From Galdieria partita (taxonomy: Eukaryota > Rhodophyta > Bangiophyceae > Galdieriales > Galdieriaceae): DNA of 64,000 nucleotides. The position numbers and the translations under genes are program-made. The notes beneath the pieces are model-generated. The model had not been told where the DNA came from, ran no database searches, and saw only the letters and a program-made list of their open reading frames with translations. Location: NCBI GenBank assembly GCA_025991245.1, contig BQMJ01000047.1:124001-188000 (forward strand), in the 5' to 3' direction. The stretch's first letter is position 1. Each line of letters begins with the position of its first letter. Of this stretch, positions 45,203 through 56,149 are shown piece by piece.

Positions 45203-47742
45203 AATGCATTGTGAGTTATTCTTTCAGAAGAAAATGTCGAATCTCTTTTTTATGCAAGAATTTTTTAGGCTTCATGAATTCTTTGGGTAAAGTCAAGAAC
45301 AAGCTATATTTGAAGCTATGAGTGTTGATACTATAAAATAGTGGGCTTTTTCACTTTGCCAGGATGTCAGAATTTTGAGTTGGCGTTTTCTTTGTGCTGC
45401 TGTGTCGTTGGTCTTTGTGAATACAAGTTTGATAAAAGTGTCGTACCTTTGTTTCTGTGGAATGAGTTTAATGGAAAATCACTTTCCGTTGAAATTTTGC
45501 TTGTCTTTCAACAAGCATATTGATCATTGGATAATATCCTAATCAAGATATCTTTCACTTTTGCTAAATGATCTCCGTGAAGAAATGCTCGACTGCTTTC
45601 GCAAAGTAATATTTTACGAACTTTGTTTTTCCTTCTGGATAGTTTGCAGGAGAGAGGCCTTCATATTTATGGATCACTTTACTTTCTACAAAGAGTGTTC
45701 TAAAATATAATTCTGCAGTTGCGAGAGAAGTATTCCCTTTTGGACCAACAACTGCAATTGCACTCATAACTAGCTGGTTGTCGTCGTTAGCAAACTACGC
45801 AGACACTTTCAAATACCTTTCCAAACGGCTCCTAATAATTGTGCTCTTCTGCCTTCTTTCAACCTTGGAAGAAAAATTCAAAGGTCTAATAATATTGTTA
45901 GAATGACAAACTTGTATGGTCGATAGCCTTTGAACCAGTGCTTCTGGTTTTAAAAAGACGAAGTGGTGTTCTGTTTGGCAACAAGTAAAAGCTTCGAGAA
46001 CATTATGTATAAATACCAAGTAGTTTCTCAATTTTGGAAATTTTACGGTTTGAACTTGTTCGTCTTTTCATTGGAAACAAGGAGTTGCTGAAAGTTTAAT
46101 TTTAGTTTTCTTCGATAACTCTAGTTTCTATATTGCATAGCTTACACTCGTTGTGTGGCTTTAATGTCGGTTCAACATGAGAGGCAGCCTGAGTATCCTG
46201 CTTTTGCTGACATAGGAGGAAGTGGCTCGAGGGTCTTTGTTTTTGACTATTGTTATGAAGGGACAAACAAGGCAAGGTTTTTGCCATGATACTTATTATA
46301 TGAGTCATGACGCTATGCTATTATGGAGAGTTTTCATATGTAAAACTCACAAAATAGAAAGAGTCAACAATCGATTCTTTATTTTCGCAATTGAATTATA
46401 CAAAATAGAATATGCGACACTTGGTCCATGTATTCAAGCGAATTGAGAAACTTGACTAGAATCTTTATCAACATACTTGTAGGCAAAATACAAATTATAC
46501 ATGTGTAACTTCCAATGTTTACTTGAATCACGTTTTGTTGATAATTGAAATACTCGACCAGAGTGTATAAACTCAAATCTGCACAAAACTAAAAAGTACT
46601 TGATACTGGTAACACAAAATTCACAGTCCTCCAAGTTGCAAACAGTTCAGCTAGACATTGATCAGCACAAGTGTTCACTCTAATTGACGAAATTTCTCTA
46701 TGACAACTTGGCGACTACACACCCAACCGTTCCAAGTTATGGGAAACACTCCTCTCTGCTTGAAAGTGGCAGACAATACTTTCTTGAAATGATTCCTATC
46801 AAATAGAGCTCAATGTTCTCCAAATCAACTTGAAACCAGTAAATCTCCAAGGTAAGTGACAAAGGTGAGTTTATCGCACTATACATTGGCGGGCTTTACT
46901 CTCGGGGGTATGCCGACACTCATTCTAGCATAACGGCACTTCAAATAATGCAACATTAGAGAATCAATAGTATTTTAGGTAAACCTTTGAGTGGAAGGTT
47001 TCCTTGGAAGCTGCTCACTAGGTATATATGAAACTATATGGCGTGTGCACTTTTGACGGTACTCAAAGAGCTCGTCAACATCACTTTTCCCAATCTTCCT
47101 TTTGTGATTGTTTTGCTGAGCGAACCTAGCTGTGGCTCTAGTTGCTTTGAAGTGTATAAAGTTTTTCTTTTCTAATGAAACTTTAAATAGTTGAATTTGG
47201 AGAAGAACTTTTTAGTACGAAAAAAACTTTGAAGTTTTATGACTTTGCACTTTTTGAAATACCAACCAAGGCCCAGTTTGTTTTGGTCGTTTCCTGTCAA
47301 CGACTTGGCTTGAACCTCAAAGTCGCTTCCAAGTTCCTGTCGAATGCAACGTAGGTACTGTTCCAAAGTTGTTGATCCTTTGTTTTTGGTCTGTTTGAAG
47401 ACGTTGACCCTGCGGAGTAGTGGGGAACCAGTGGGCACAAAGGCTCCAAGTAGTCTTTGACCTTGAATCCTTGTCCCAATAGAAATCTTGTTATAAACTT
47501 AGGGAGGGTATTTCGTCAAACAACTCCTTCGTTTATCAGGACGAGGGTAAAGTTTCCTAGTTTTAGTAACAACAAGCTACGAATTTACTTCCTATTGAAT
47601 ATCTGGCGGTAGATTTCATTCGAGTTGACAATTACCTCTGAAATTGGGTATGCTTTGTGAACAGAAAAGTCAAATGAAATAGATACAGAGTTCAACCAAC
47701 TTCAACTGAGCAAAGCACAAACAAATTTTAGTCAACAATAAT
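45203..47742. other. Gene-poor AT-rich region
   Basis: About 2.5 kb of AT-rich sequence. Minus-strand frames at 45564-45767, 45795-46031 and 47172-47438 are short, overlap other frames and match nothing I know. I see no convincing gene. Confidence 0.45.
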
Positions 47743-48177
47743 TTAACCACAAACACAAAAGCCACAAGCGATGAAATAGTCGTTACTACAAATTCCTCCA
47801 CTCAACCGACCGCAACTGCCCAGTGTTGAACAGATGTCAGCCCCAAAGTGAAAATAGCAAACTGCCTTTTGAAGGGTGTTGCAAGTTAAACCTCCAGGAG
47901 GATAAATAGTTTCATTTGCTCCGGTTTCTCGAACTTGTAACAGAAGACCGAGCACTTGCAAAGAACCCACAGCTAAGTCCCCAACTTTTAAAACCGAACT
48001 TTCATCAAGACCTGTGAGGTTTAGAAACTCAAAAACGGACTTTTCCAAACGCTCAATCACCCCTGCTTCAGTACCAGGAAGAGAAACATCGACCGGAGAA
48101 AAGGTCTGGCTTGAAATACAAAGATGGGTAAAATAAGTAAGAAACAAGCCAACTAGAAGAATTGTTTTCCAACTCAT
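47743..48177 (-). CDS. Small secreted cysteine-rich protein B
   Basis: The first ATG (48177) gives a protein of about 144 residues with a signal peptide (SWKTILLVGLFLTYFTHLCI). It continues with SVFEFLNLTGLDESSVLKVG, which resembles SLFELLNMDSN of the secreted protein at 43752-44159. The C-terminal half is cysteine-rich: GGLTCNTLQKAVCYFHFGAD, CSTLGSCGRLSGGIC and YFIACGFCVCG. The eight or so cysteines suggest disulphides. One N-glycosylation site (NET) is visible. I find no known family. The two proteins are about 3.6 kb apart, on the same strand, and flank the PrsW-like gene and a gene-poor stretch. Confidence 0.65.
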   Translation of the reverse strand: MSWKTILLVGLFLTYFTHLCISSQTFSPVDVSLPGTEAGVIERLEKSVFEFLNLTGLDESSVLKVGDLAVGSLQVLGLLLQVRETGANETIYPPGGLTCNTLQKAVCYFHFGADICSTLGSCGRLSGGICSNDYFIACGFCVCG

Positions 48178-49822
48178 ATGCACTTTTGAACTACTTCCCA
48201 AATCTCAAAGCTTAACAAGTTACTAACCGGTGCTTCCAGAATTTGTGAAATAAGGAATTCAAAAAGATGTTGTATGATGTTGAGACTTGAACATCAAAAG
48301 TCTCATGGACTCTAACAGGCATTCTCCGCGACATTATAAATGTCCAATGAATGTCCTTTTCATTCTGAACACACACTTTGTACCCTTTCTGATTTATCCA
48401 TTGAAGGGTTTAAATTCCTTTGAAATCTTGTTAAACTTTTGTTAAAGGGAACTCACTGACAAAGTGCGAGAGTGGAAGCTACAGCAAAGGAAATATCTAA
48501 ACGGTCTCTAGAGATATCAAGAGCCTCCTAAGAACAACAAACAGAGTTTGCAATAGGAAGTCTAGTTGAAGAAGGAGGAATTAATGGCAATATACTTGCA
48601 TCATTTCTTTCAGAGGCAGACAGACTACTATCCAATTCTACCTTTTGAAACAGTTGCTGGTTTTCTTTGTCAATGGCTATATAGAATATCTACCAAGAGT
48701 TGTGCTTTGCCTACCTATTTTCAACTTGTGGACATGACAACTCTTTTCAAGAAGCAGCAATTGAAGTTTCTATATTGTATATCGTTATATTTGGCTTGTT
48801 CTCCATCAGTTTTATAGCAGACTGCGCTGGGAAAGAGAAACGTCTATTTATGTGTTTGTGTATCATTCTAGTAGTTATATGAGTGACACTACTTACCTTG
48901 CTATGATATCCATTGGTGCTCGTTGCAATCGATGTTGCTGGTCTATGTACGAATGGAAAATATCGCTATTATATTGCTAGAATGATAAAAGACAGAGAGC
49001 AAGGTTGGAAGAAGAGTTGTCTTTTGTGTGTTTAGGCTCTTGGAAGTTTAACTTGTTGTTATGGAACGTAGTGAAATTTGCTTGTAGAAATGATTGCTTG
49101 GTCGCATTGTCTTCTTACAAGGCTTTTTTCTGTGTAGCTACTATTCCTATCATCGAAATGCTCGTTTTCTTGACAAGGATAACGGATGAACCTTTGAAAG
49201 GATCAATGAGAAAACAATAAATATATTACTTTCACAGATTTGTTGCAGCATGTGGTTACTTATTAACGAGACAAACTATAGTCGAGGAACCTTGATACCG
49301 TTGTTCTTGAACATGTCGTTCAGCAAAGCCATGTAAGTATGTCCCTCATGCTAAAGATGCACTTGACATATTTATATATCTCTTGTCGTTGCTTTTTTTG
49401 TTGACATGTTGAGTAGACATCGGATAGAATTGGTTAGTTAGTAAGCAAATCATATCAATAGTGGCTTCTCTTATCCTCTCAAGTCACAGCCAGTGGCGTG
49501 GATTACCTAGAGTAGATTTATAGTACAATTTTATTTATGGTCGTTTACCGTTTTCAGTATTTTGCATTTCCTTCAGCGCCTGCCGAGGCTTTTCATTGCA
49601 AAAATGGTTCAGAACGAGTTCATCTGCAACTGTCGTTATTCATACATGTATAGTATTTTTCTTTTGTACAATGAAAAGTTGTCCTCTTGTTTGTTTTCTA
49701 TTTCAAATAAACGAGTCAGCAAACCTTTAGCTTATCCATACATTCCATTTGGTCTTGACTGCGCAACTCCATCACAATCCTATTTGTCAACAATCCTTTC
49801 TCTATTCTCATACAGTATAGCT
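48178..49822. other. Gene-poor region with a possible decayed membrane-protein gene
   Basis: On the plus strand between about 48560 and 49220 two overlapping frames look protein-like but are not continuous. The first contains ELMAIYLHHFFQRQTDYY. The second contains EAAIEVSILYIVIFGLFSIS followed by IADCAGKEKRLFMCLCIILV, reminiscent of a helix-loop-helix of a major-facilitator transporter. It may be a remnant transporter. The rest shows nothing. Confidence 0.3.
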
Positions 49823-50450
49823 TCAACTTCTCAATAAACCGGAGTCTCGCAATCTTTGTTCTGAACTTTGCATTTGTTCTCTACTTGCTCGTATCATCTT
49901 CTGTCGTTCTTCACTTACAACTTCTCTCACACCTTTGACTTCAAGAATATAAAGCACAAGCGTATTCTCTACTCCACTTTTTAAAGCCACTATATTCGAA
50001 CTACAGGCGTACATGAACCTTGCAAATTCAATTCTACAATACTAGTATCCGGATGATATCCTCATTACAATATATTTCCTCCATCCTCTGCAACAACAGG
50101 TTTGATTCTCGTTTTCCAACAATTCCTGTATCATAGCAACTACTTCATCATCTTCCGGTTTCATACTAGTATCTGACTCTGGTAAATTCTCCAATAAAAC
50201 TGGTTCTTCGCTTGCTTAAAATTCCAATATACCTTCAAATATATCAGGTCTCAATACCGACCAACTGACGTTTTCCCTTTTGGTTACCGTTGCAAAATCA
50301 GGACCTAAAAATAATGAAGATACGCCTTAAATAGTCAATTGGATATCTGAGATATTTAAGAAGACTATGCGTTGGGAAACTCTATATTTGCTTCATTCGG
50401 AACAATTTCTCGTTCTGATAAAAACTTGACAGAATTTAGATTAGTTGTTG
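49823..50450 (-). pseudogene. Decayed copy of iron-sulphur scaffold NFU1
   Basis: NFU1 hands Fe-S clusters to mitochondrial enzymes. Reading the minus strand from about 50450, three frames supply ordered pieces: NSVKFLSEREIVPNEANIEF, SSLFLGPDFATVTKRENVSW followed by SVLRPDIFEGILEF, and KPEDDEVVAMIQELLENE. Then come PVVAEDGGNIL, SIVELNLQGSC and NIVALKSGVENTLVLYILEV followed by KGVREVV. This is the full domain order of NFU1. The frame changes between the GGNIL and the LKSGVEN parts, within the cluster-binding Cys-x-x-Cys segment, and stop codons follow LEF and GGNIL. I infer a host pseudogene; an intact copy should exist elsewhere. Sequencing error is less likely given several separate lesions. 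Confidence 0.75.
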
Positions 50451-50869
50451 AGTGAATTCGCAAGAATAACCCACGTTTAAATAGTAATAATAATTGGCTT
50501 TATGGAACGAGTCGTCTATCAGGGAAACCCTGATGGACTTTGTATAGAAGATGAATTGAACCAGTCAATGAGTGATGGGTCTATATAGTATGTTTTGGAT
50601 AGTGGAAGAAACGAAATAGTGCCAAAGTTTTCGCATGAGCTAATTTTCCTATTTCACTACCAAAAAGACAAGTTGCAAGTAACTACAAACGGGTTCGCAC
50701 ATCTGAAAAGAACAAACGCATGTTCAATTTGTGCGATCCAAAATGAATTTTGTTGTCGGATCGGACTATTGTTCGTTGTAGTTCCTGTTGGCTATTTGAG
50801 CTGTGCAAAAGGAAATTTCTCCACGAAACAATGTTAGAAAATATGGAGAATCTTTCATCAGATAACACT

Positions 50870-52600
50870 CAAAAATTGTTGGTAACAGTTACTTTTCTCA
50901 ATGGAGAGCACTCCAAGCTGACCGCTGCTATCCCACTTGTTATGAAACCAAAAATGTTGTCTATAAGATATTTCATTTGGAAATTTCTGACGAATGGGAT
51001 CCCTTTTTGTTCTACGAGTGTTGTTAGGATGAAAATAGCTTTCTGAATCCTCAAACACCAACCCAATCTGTTGGTAGATTTTTAAGGTTTTTCGAGCAAG
51101 TTTCACGATTTGTTGAGCAGAGAGCAAAAGAAAAGACTTGAAGCCACGTTTTCTATGAAAGACAAAGAATGGGCTACTTTTTCAATCGAACGAAATGCTC
51201 GACTCCGAACAATGATTTACTTCTCTGTCTATTTAAAGTTTGCTAATCAAGAAACGATTCAAAAGTAAGAAGGATAAGCCTTCTTATCAACTTGTGTTTT
51301 AAACTATATATAATTGAATCTAGTCACTTTAAATTATCGTTGAGCAGACTATACAGAATTATAGAGAATATGCAGTCACAAGTTGCTAACTTGGAAGCTC
51401 ATTTGGGACAAGAAAAGAGTAAAAATGAACAACTCTCTATTCAACTACGTCAAGTCGAATCAGATAATGGTAACTGATTGAAATCATTCAATGATGGCAT
51501 TTCTCACTGGTATATTTCTTTGTAATAGAGCGTCAACGTGAAAAATGGCAACGAGAAAGGAGCAATAATTGAGCCAAGTGAGAGAAGAGAAAGAAGCTGA
51601 AAAAGAAAAATGATTGAAATAGTTAAAGTACAGAAAAACAAAGGTATTCAATTGTATGAAGAGGGAACGCTTGTTTGGAAGCGAAAAGCTGAACAATGGA
51701 ATGCCCAATTATCCGAATTACGAGACTTGTTAGAGCAAACTCAAAAAGATTTGAAGCAAATGCGTCCAAAGAGAGATGAACTGGAGTTGGAGTATAATCA
51801 GCTAACAGTCGAAATGAAAACCATCAAACAAGAGAGAAAACATTATTTAGCAGACTTGGAACAAAAAAATAGTCACTTGGAAGAGTTGAAAAAGAGAAAT
51901 CGAGAGTTGTCTCATCAAATAGAAGAATGGCAAACTCAATCAGAATTTTACTCTCGTGAATGGGAAAAGGTAATGAAATGTCAACATACAAAACAGAGAA
52001 TATTCAATTTTCTCTAAGGAAAAAGAAGAAAAAGAAAATTTGAAGACTCAATTGGAAAATTATCGCACAAGTCGTAGTCGTTTGGAAGAGAAACTCAAAC
52101 ATTCCATTGCAGAGATCAACAAAGGCAATGATATTATTGAAAAACTTCAAGAAGAGTTGAAGAATACGAGACAAATGGTTAAAATGAAGACAACCATTGC
52201 CGACCAACAAGAACAACTATTACAAGAGAAACAACGTAAAACAGAACAACTCATGCAAGATATTCAAGTTTTGAATCAAAAACTTTCAAACAAAGAACGC
52301 GAATTGGAGCATTTGAGTCAATCTTTACAGGATTCTCAAGCGAAATTGGAAGAGAACCAGAAAATATTGGAAAGTAATCAGCAATTGATCAATTGGCTCA
52401 ATAAGGAATTGAATGAAATGCAATTGACTAGTCATATTATTTTGAAACCTTGGAAATCTTCATTTGCTACACAACCTTTAGGAGCTGCTGCTGATAAGAA
52501 AGATCATTCTATTTCGAGTGCTTTAGAGAAGAACTTGTGGGATAACAATGCTTCTTCTGCTGCAAGAACCAATAGAAGAGAAATACTAGTGGATAAATAA
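50870..52600 (+). pseudogene. Decayed gene for centriole cartwheel protein SAS-6
   Basis: SAS-6 builds the nine-fold cartwheel of centrioles. Its globular head is visible as VVYKIFHLEISDEWDPFLFY (family pattern L.I.LTDD.DPFFLY), then ILKHQPNLLVDF and GFSSKFHDLL (family QGLLVDFLAFPQKFIDLL). A spliced join over 51265-51323 leads into the coiled coil. The coil's end, NDIIEKLQEELK, TIADQQEQLLQEKQRKTEQL and ESNQQLINWLNKELNEMQL, matches the SAS-6 C-terminal coil almost word for word. The head is interrupted: the frame shifts between the opening strand, the DEWDPF part and the LLVDF part, and TGA (51044) and TAA (51083) replace conserved residues. The coiled-coil exons from 51610 to the TAA at 52600 remain open, with one clean 50-base intron. 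Confidence 0.7.
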
Positions 52601-53766
52601 GAATTGGAATTTATACAAGCAAAACGGTCATAATAAGTTGCTTTTGTATAGTTGTTTCCTTAAAAATAATTATTGAGTCAGCAATAATCATATCGTTTCA
52701 TGTTTTGCTTTTGTGTTTTTCAGCTTCTTTCAGGTCGATCTCTCTCGTAAGACTGTTGCAAAAACAACTTGAATTGTTAAGCAATTTGGACACGAGGGAG
52801 ACATCCTTCACTATGCTGGGATTAGTTTTATCTACGAACTTGCTTCTATTTTACAATGAATTGAAGTTGATTTTCTCTGTTGTGTTTATAAGCCGTTGAT
52901 ATATGAAGATTTTTCCAATCTGCTTATAAAATGACGTTAATCAAATACAAACTTACACAATTGTCACCGTTCCATTGAATATTTGTATGCTTCTCCAAAT
53001 CTATTAAGGCTATAGACTTTATAACATTTTAGTATTCAATATTCCCGTTATGATCATCTGCAACAACTATTTGAACAAGTTTGTTACACACACTTTGGTG
53101 CTTATCATCATCAATCATTGTTCCTATCCTATTACATATTCTCCATTTTCAACAATAAAGACAATGATCCAAGATTGAACACCTTCAAATGAAACCATGG
53201 AACTTCCTTATTCTCTCTCTGACTCATTCATTCTTTGCATTGAGAATGACTTTTTCCATTCTTTGGGATTTCTCTTCGCTGTGAGTCTCATTCACATTTC
53301 CACATTGCCATTTATCCAACTAGAAAAGTTTATCGAATAATTTGATTGTCAAAATGAGTACGTTGGATTCTTATTTGCTAAGAATCAATGCAACTGTTGA
53401 AACTAAGACTATGACTCTTCAACTCGTTTATCAACAAGAATCCTTTTTAGATCTTTCTTGTATCTATAGATAACATAGTGAAGCATGCAAGTATCGAGTC
53501 TCCAACCTTCTTAGAAAGAAATATTTGGCAGCATATTGGCTACCTCAGTCATTCTCCTTTTCAAAGTGTTGTACAAATCTCAAGTTTTTTTTATTAACAT
53601 TCGGAAGACTCTTGTTCTTTGAAATTAAAATTGAATTTTATCAAAACTGAGATTTTTTTCAATTGGAAAAAATAACCACAAAACTATTTATCTTACAATA
53701 GATTCCAGTCTTCTTTCTCAAAGAACTCATGTATCCCATCAAATATGAAGGGAATAGCATGCCTTG
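52601..53766. other. Gene-poor AT-rich region
   Basis: About 1.2 kb without a gene I can support. A plus-strand frame from the ATG near 53354 (STLDSYLLRINATVETKTMT) runs about 40 codons and is unknown. Confidence 0.4.
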
Positions 53767-54439
53767 CTATTTTATCATTTTGAATAAGGAAAAGACTTCG
53801 GGGTAGACAAATTCATTGTACTTGTGTTCGAAGCCTCGTAACATCACAATATATTCTTCAAACACTCTTTCAAGATCTTTACTAGACTTGCGATTGAAAA
53901 AGATTTGCAAAGATGTAGTTGAACATACTACAACTTGACAATGAGGATGTATTATAACATACTTATCGCATATTCTGTGGTTGTATCTCATAGTTGATAG
54001 AACTGCAAACAATATTATTATTGTTGGCTTCACAATAAACTCCACAATTCAATATCCAATTCTGATTATCACTAAATTGTTTGGAAACTTCTTCAGTATA
54101 CTTGTTGCTTACAATCAACTGAATGGCTGTTAAATCATTCTGCACCAATTCAAGCTGTGACGCCACTGGATGTAAAAATTTAGCAACTTCTGCCTTAATC
54201 ATTGAACGTCCAACACCAGAAGTTGACAACTGAAAACATTTCAATGCAATACCTATCAAATATACTCTCTCCTTGATGGTTTCAGTCTCCATAGGTGTTT
54301 GCTCTGAAGAAGATTCATCTTGAATAACAAGGAAAGAATTGTCTTTCATATAGGCTACTCGAATAAGAACATCAGGTCTGTCGGATGAAACCAAATATTC
54401 CATCTTTTGATAAATAATTTTTGAAAAAATATTTTCCAA
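53767..54439 (-). pseudogene. Fragment of a Crinkler/RHS-type nuclease-fold gene
   Basis: The frame contains SSDRPDVLIRVAYM, VYLIGIALKCF, KAEVAKFLHPVASQLELVQN and later HCQVVVCSTTSLQIF. These align in order with the C-terminal nuclease-fold part of the full-length protein at 56150-58255 (SPDIMFKL, GVACKGRW, EEAKKFLYPV, NCELVILCERDVEML). No NTPase part is recognisable upstream. It therefore looks like a divergent remnant of the same family, with at least one break or intron between its two blocks. Short frames upstream (54684-54866) may or may not belong to it. Confidence 0.5.
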
Positions 54440-56149
54440 GAGTGAAAAGTCTCTTCGCTACAAGTATTGATTCCAATCACTGTCGAACCAAATGCTGAAA
54501 CATACCTGAGAATAGGATCCATCTTGAAGCTGCTAACCGTTTACTAGATTCTATTGATATATGTTCTATAAGACTATGTCGAAATATACTCAACTCTCCT
54601 AGTTTGAAACAGAAACACCATCGAACATAAAGAGTAAATATAGTCGCAAATTTGAAACTACCACTTGTCGACGAAAACGAAATTCAAATAAAACGAATAG
54701 GAGTGAATTTTCGATAGTAACTTTTGATGTCCTTCAAAACAGTCTTTCTACAGACCAACTTGAACAATGTTTCTTCAGCTTGGCTAGGAATTGTTTGTAC
54801 GTCTTTGTCTTGTTCATTGCTCGAACAGTTCAGATAACAAAAACCAAAATATTTAGCAATGTCCAAGACATTATTTAGAATGACTCAAAAGTATCAAACG
54901 GAGTATCTCTCATTGAAATACAAAATTCTAAAATAATGACAAAAAGCATAGAAGAAACAGAAATCCTTGATTCTGTTATCATACGAGAGAAAGAGAGTTA
55001 CTGCCAGAGAACGACTTGGAATCATTTTCTCCATTTTCCTTTCTTATTTCATCCTCTGAAAGATAACAAAAACTATTTCAACTTTCACATCTATCAATCA
55101 ATAATATACTAACGAATACAATTGCATACAATTGTTTGAAGAACCAATGGTGTCCTTTACAATGACTAGGAGAAGTACTTTTAAAACTGACTAGTTCTTG
55201 TTCTCCATATTTGGTATCAAAGACTTTACAGTTTCTTCAGAAAAAGACCCCAAACGAAGAACATTGAATACTATTCGAGAAAGGCGTAGCATCTTCTTGT
55301 CTACTAGTTGTCGAGTCCGACCTCCCTGCAGAAATAAAAAGTGCAAAAGACACAGCTAAAAAGTTCACTAAAACTCCTAAAAAGGAACGATAGACATTAA
55401 ACATTCTAATGACTTTGTCAGGCTTTATCCAATCTTGAAACATCGAAAAATTTCTCAGTTTTAATGTTCCAAATTTCGTCAATAAACAAATACAAATAAC
55501 GTTTCTTTAGGACATTTGATATATTTGAAGCCATTCTTCTGGACAATCAAAGTAAAAACTTGAGGAAATCAGGGCCAATTGGAAATCTACCAAGTGCTTC
55601 ATTGCCCATCCATTCTAAGAGTGTAGTCTGAAAGCGAGTCCCGTGAGGAACTTGGAGAGAATTGAACACTATATATAAAGTCTCGTTGAGTAGAGCATCT
55701 AGAGAAATTTTCCTATTTTCTCTCCTATTCCAATCTCAGACAGGCCAACTCATTTTCAAAAGTTGCAAACGTTTGGACGTGTTGGCCAATCGTGCTTTCC
55801 ACTCCCACGCATTCGGAATGCGTAAGGCAAAGTTGGTTATTCCACACTTGAGAAACCTTTCATGTCTCACAAACTTAAAAAGCATTCAGATCCTACAACT
55901 TGCGGACTCTCAGTTGACAAGGGAATATTTGATCCTTCTAGTATGAATGCATTTCAATCTTTCAATATTGCTATCCATGCCCAAACACAGAAAATGTTTT
56001 GTGACGATTATCCTCCATAAAAGACAATCTAATGTTCTATTTGAGTCTATTCTGAATACTTTTTGTGCTAACAAACGAAAGCAACCCACTGAGCACAACA
56101 CAAACGAATTCACTGCTTATTCTTTTACAAAGTTTATTTTGGGGCGGCG
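54440..56149. other. Region upstream of the large NTPase gene
   Basis: About 1.7 kb. A minus-strand frame at 55237-55482 has a hydrophobic helix (SFLGVLVNFLAVSFALFISA) and might be part of a small membrane protein. A plus-strand frame at 55662-55946 lies directly upstream of the NTPase gene and matches nothing. The promoter of the NTPase gene should be here. Confidence 0.35.

Noticed and set aside
47172-47479. Two overlapping minus-strand frames of about 60-90 codons
   Set aside because: They overlap in different frames, neither resembles a family, and neither has a clear start context.
51610-52600. Generic coiled-coil (myosin-like) explanation for the SAS-6 coil
   Set aside because: The specific wording NWLNKELNE and the upstream DPFLFY/LLVDF/KFHDLL series in the right order fit SAS-6, not a generic coil.
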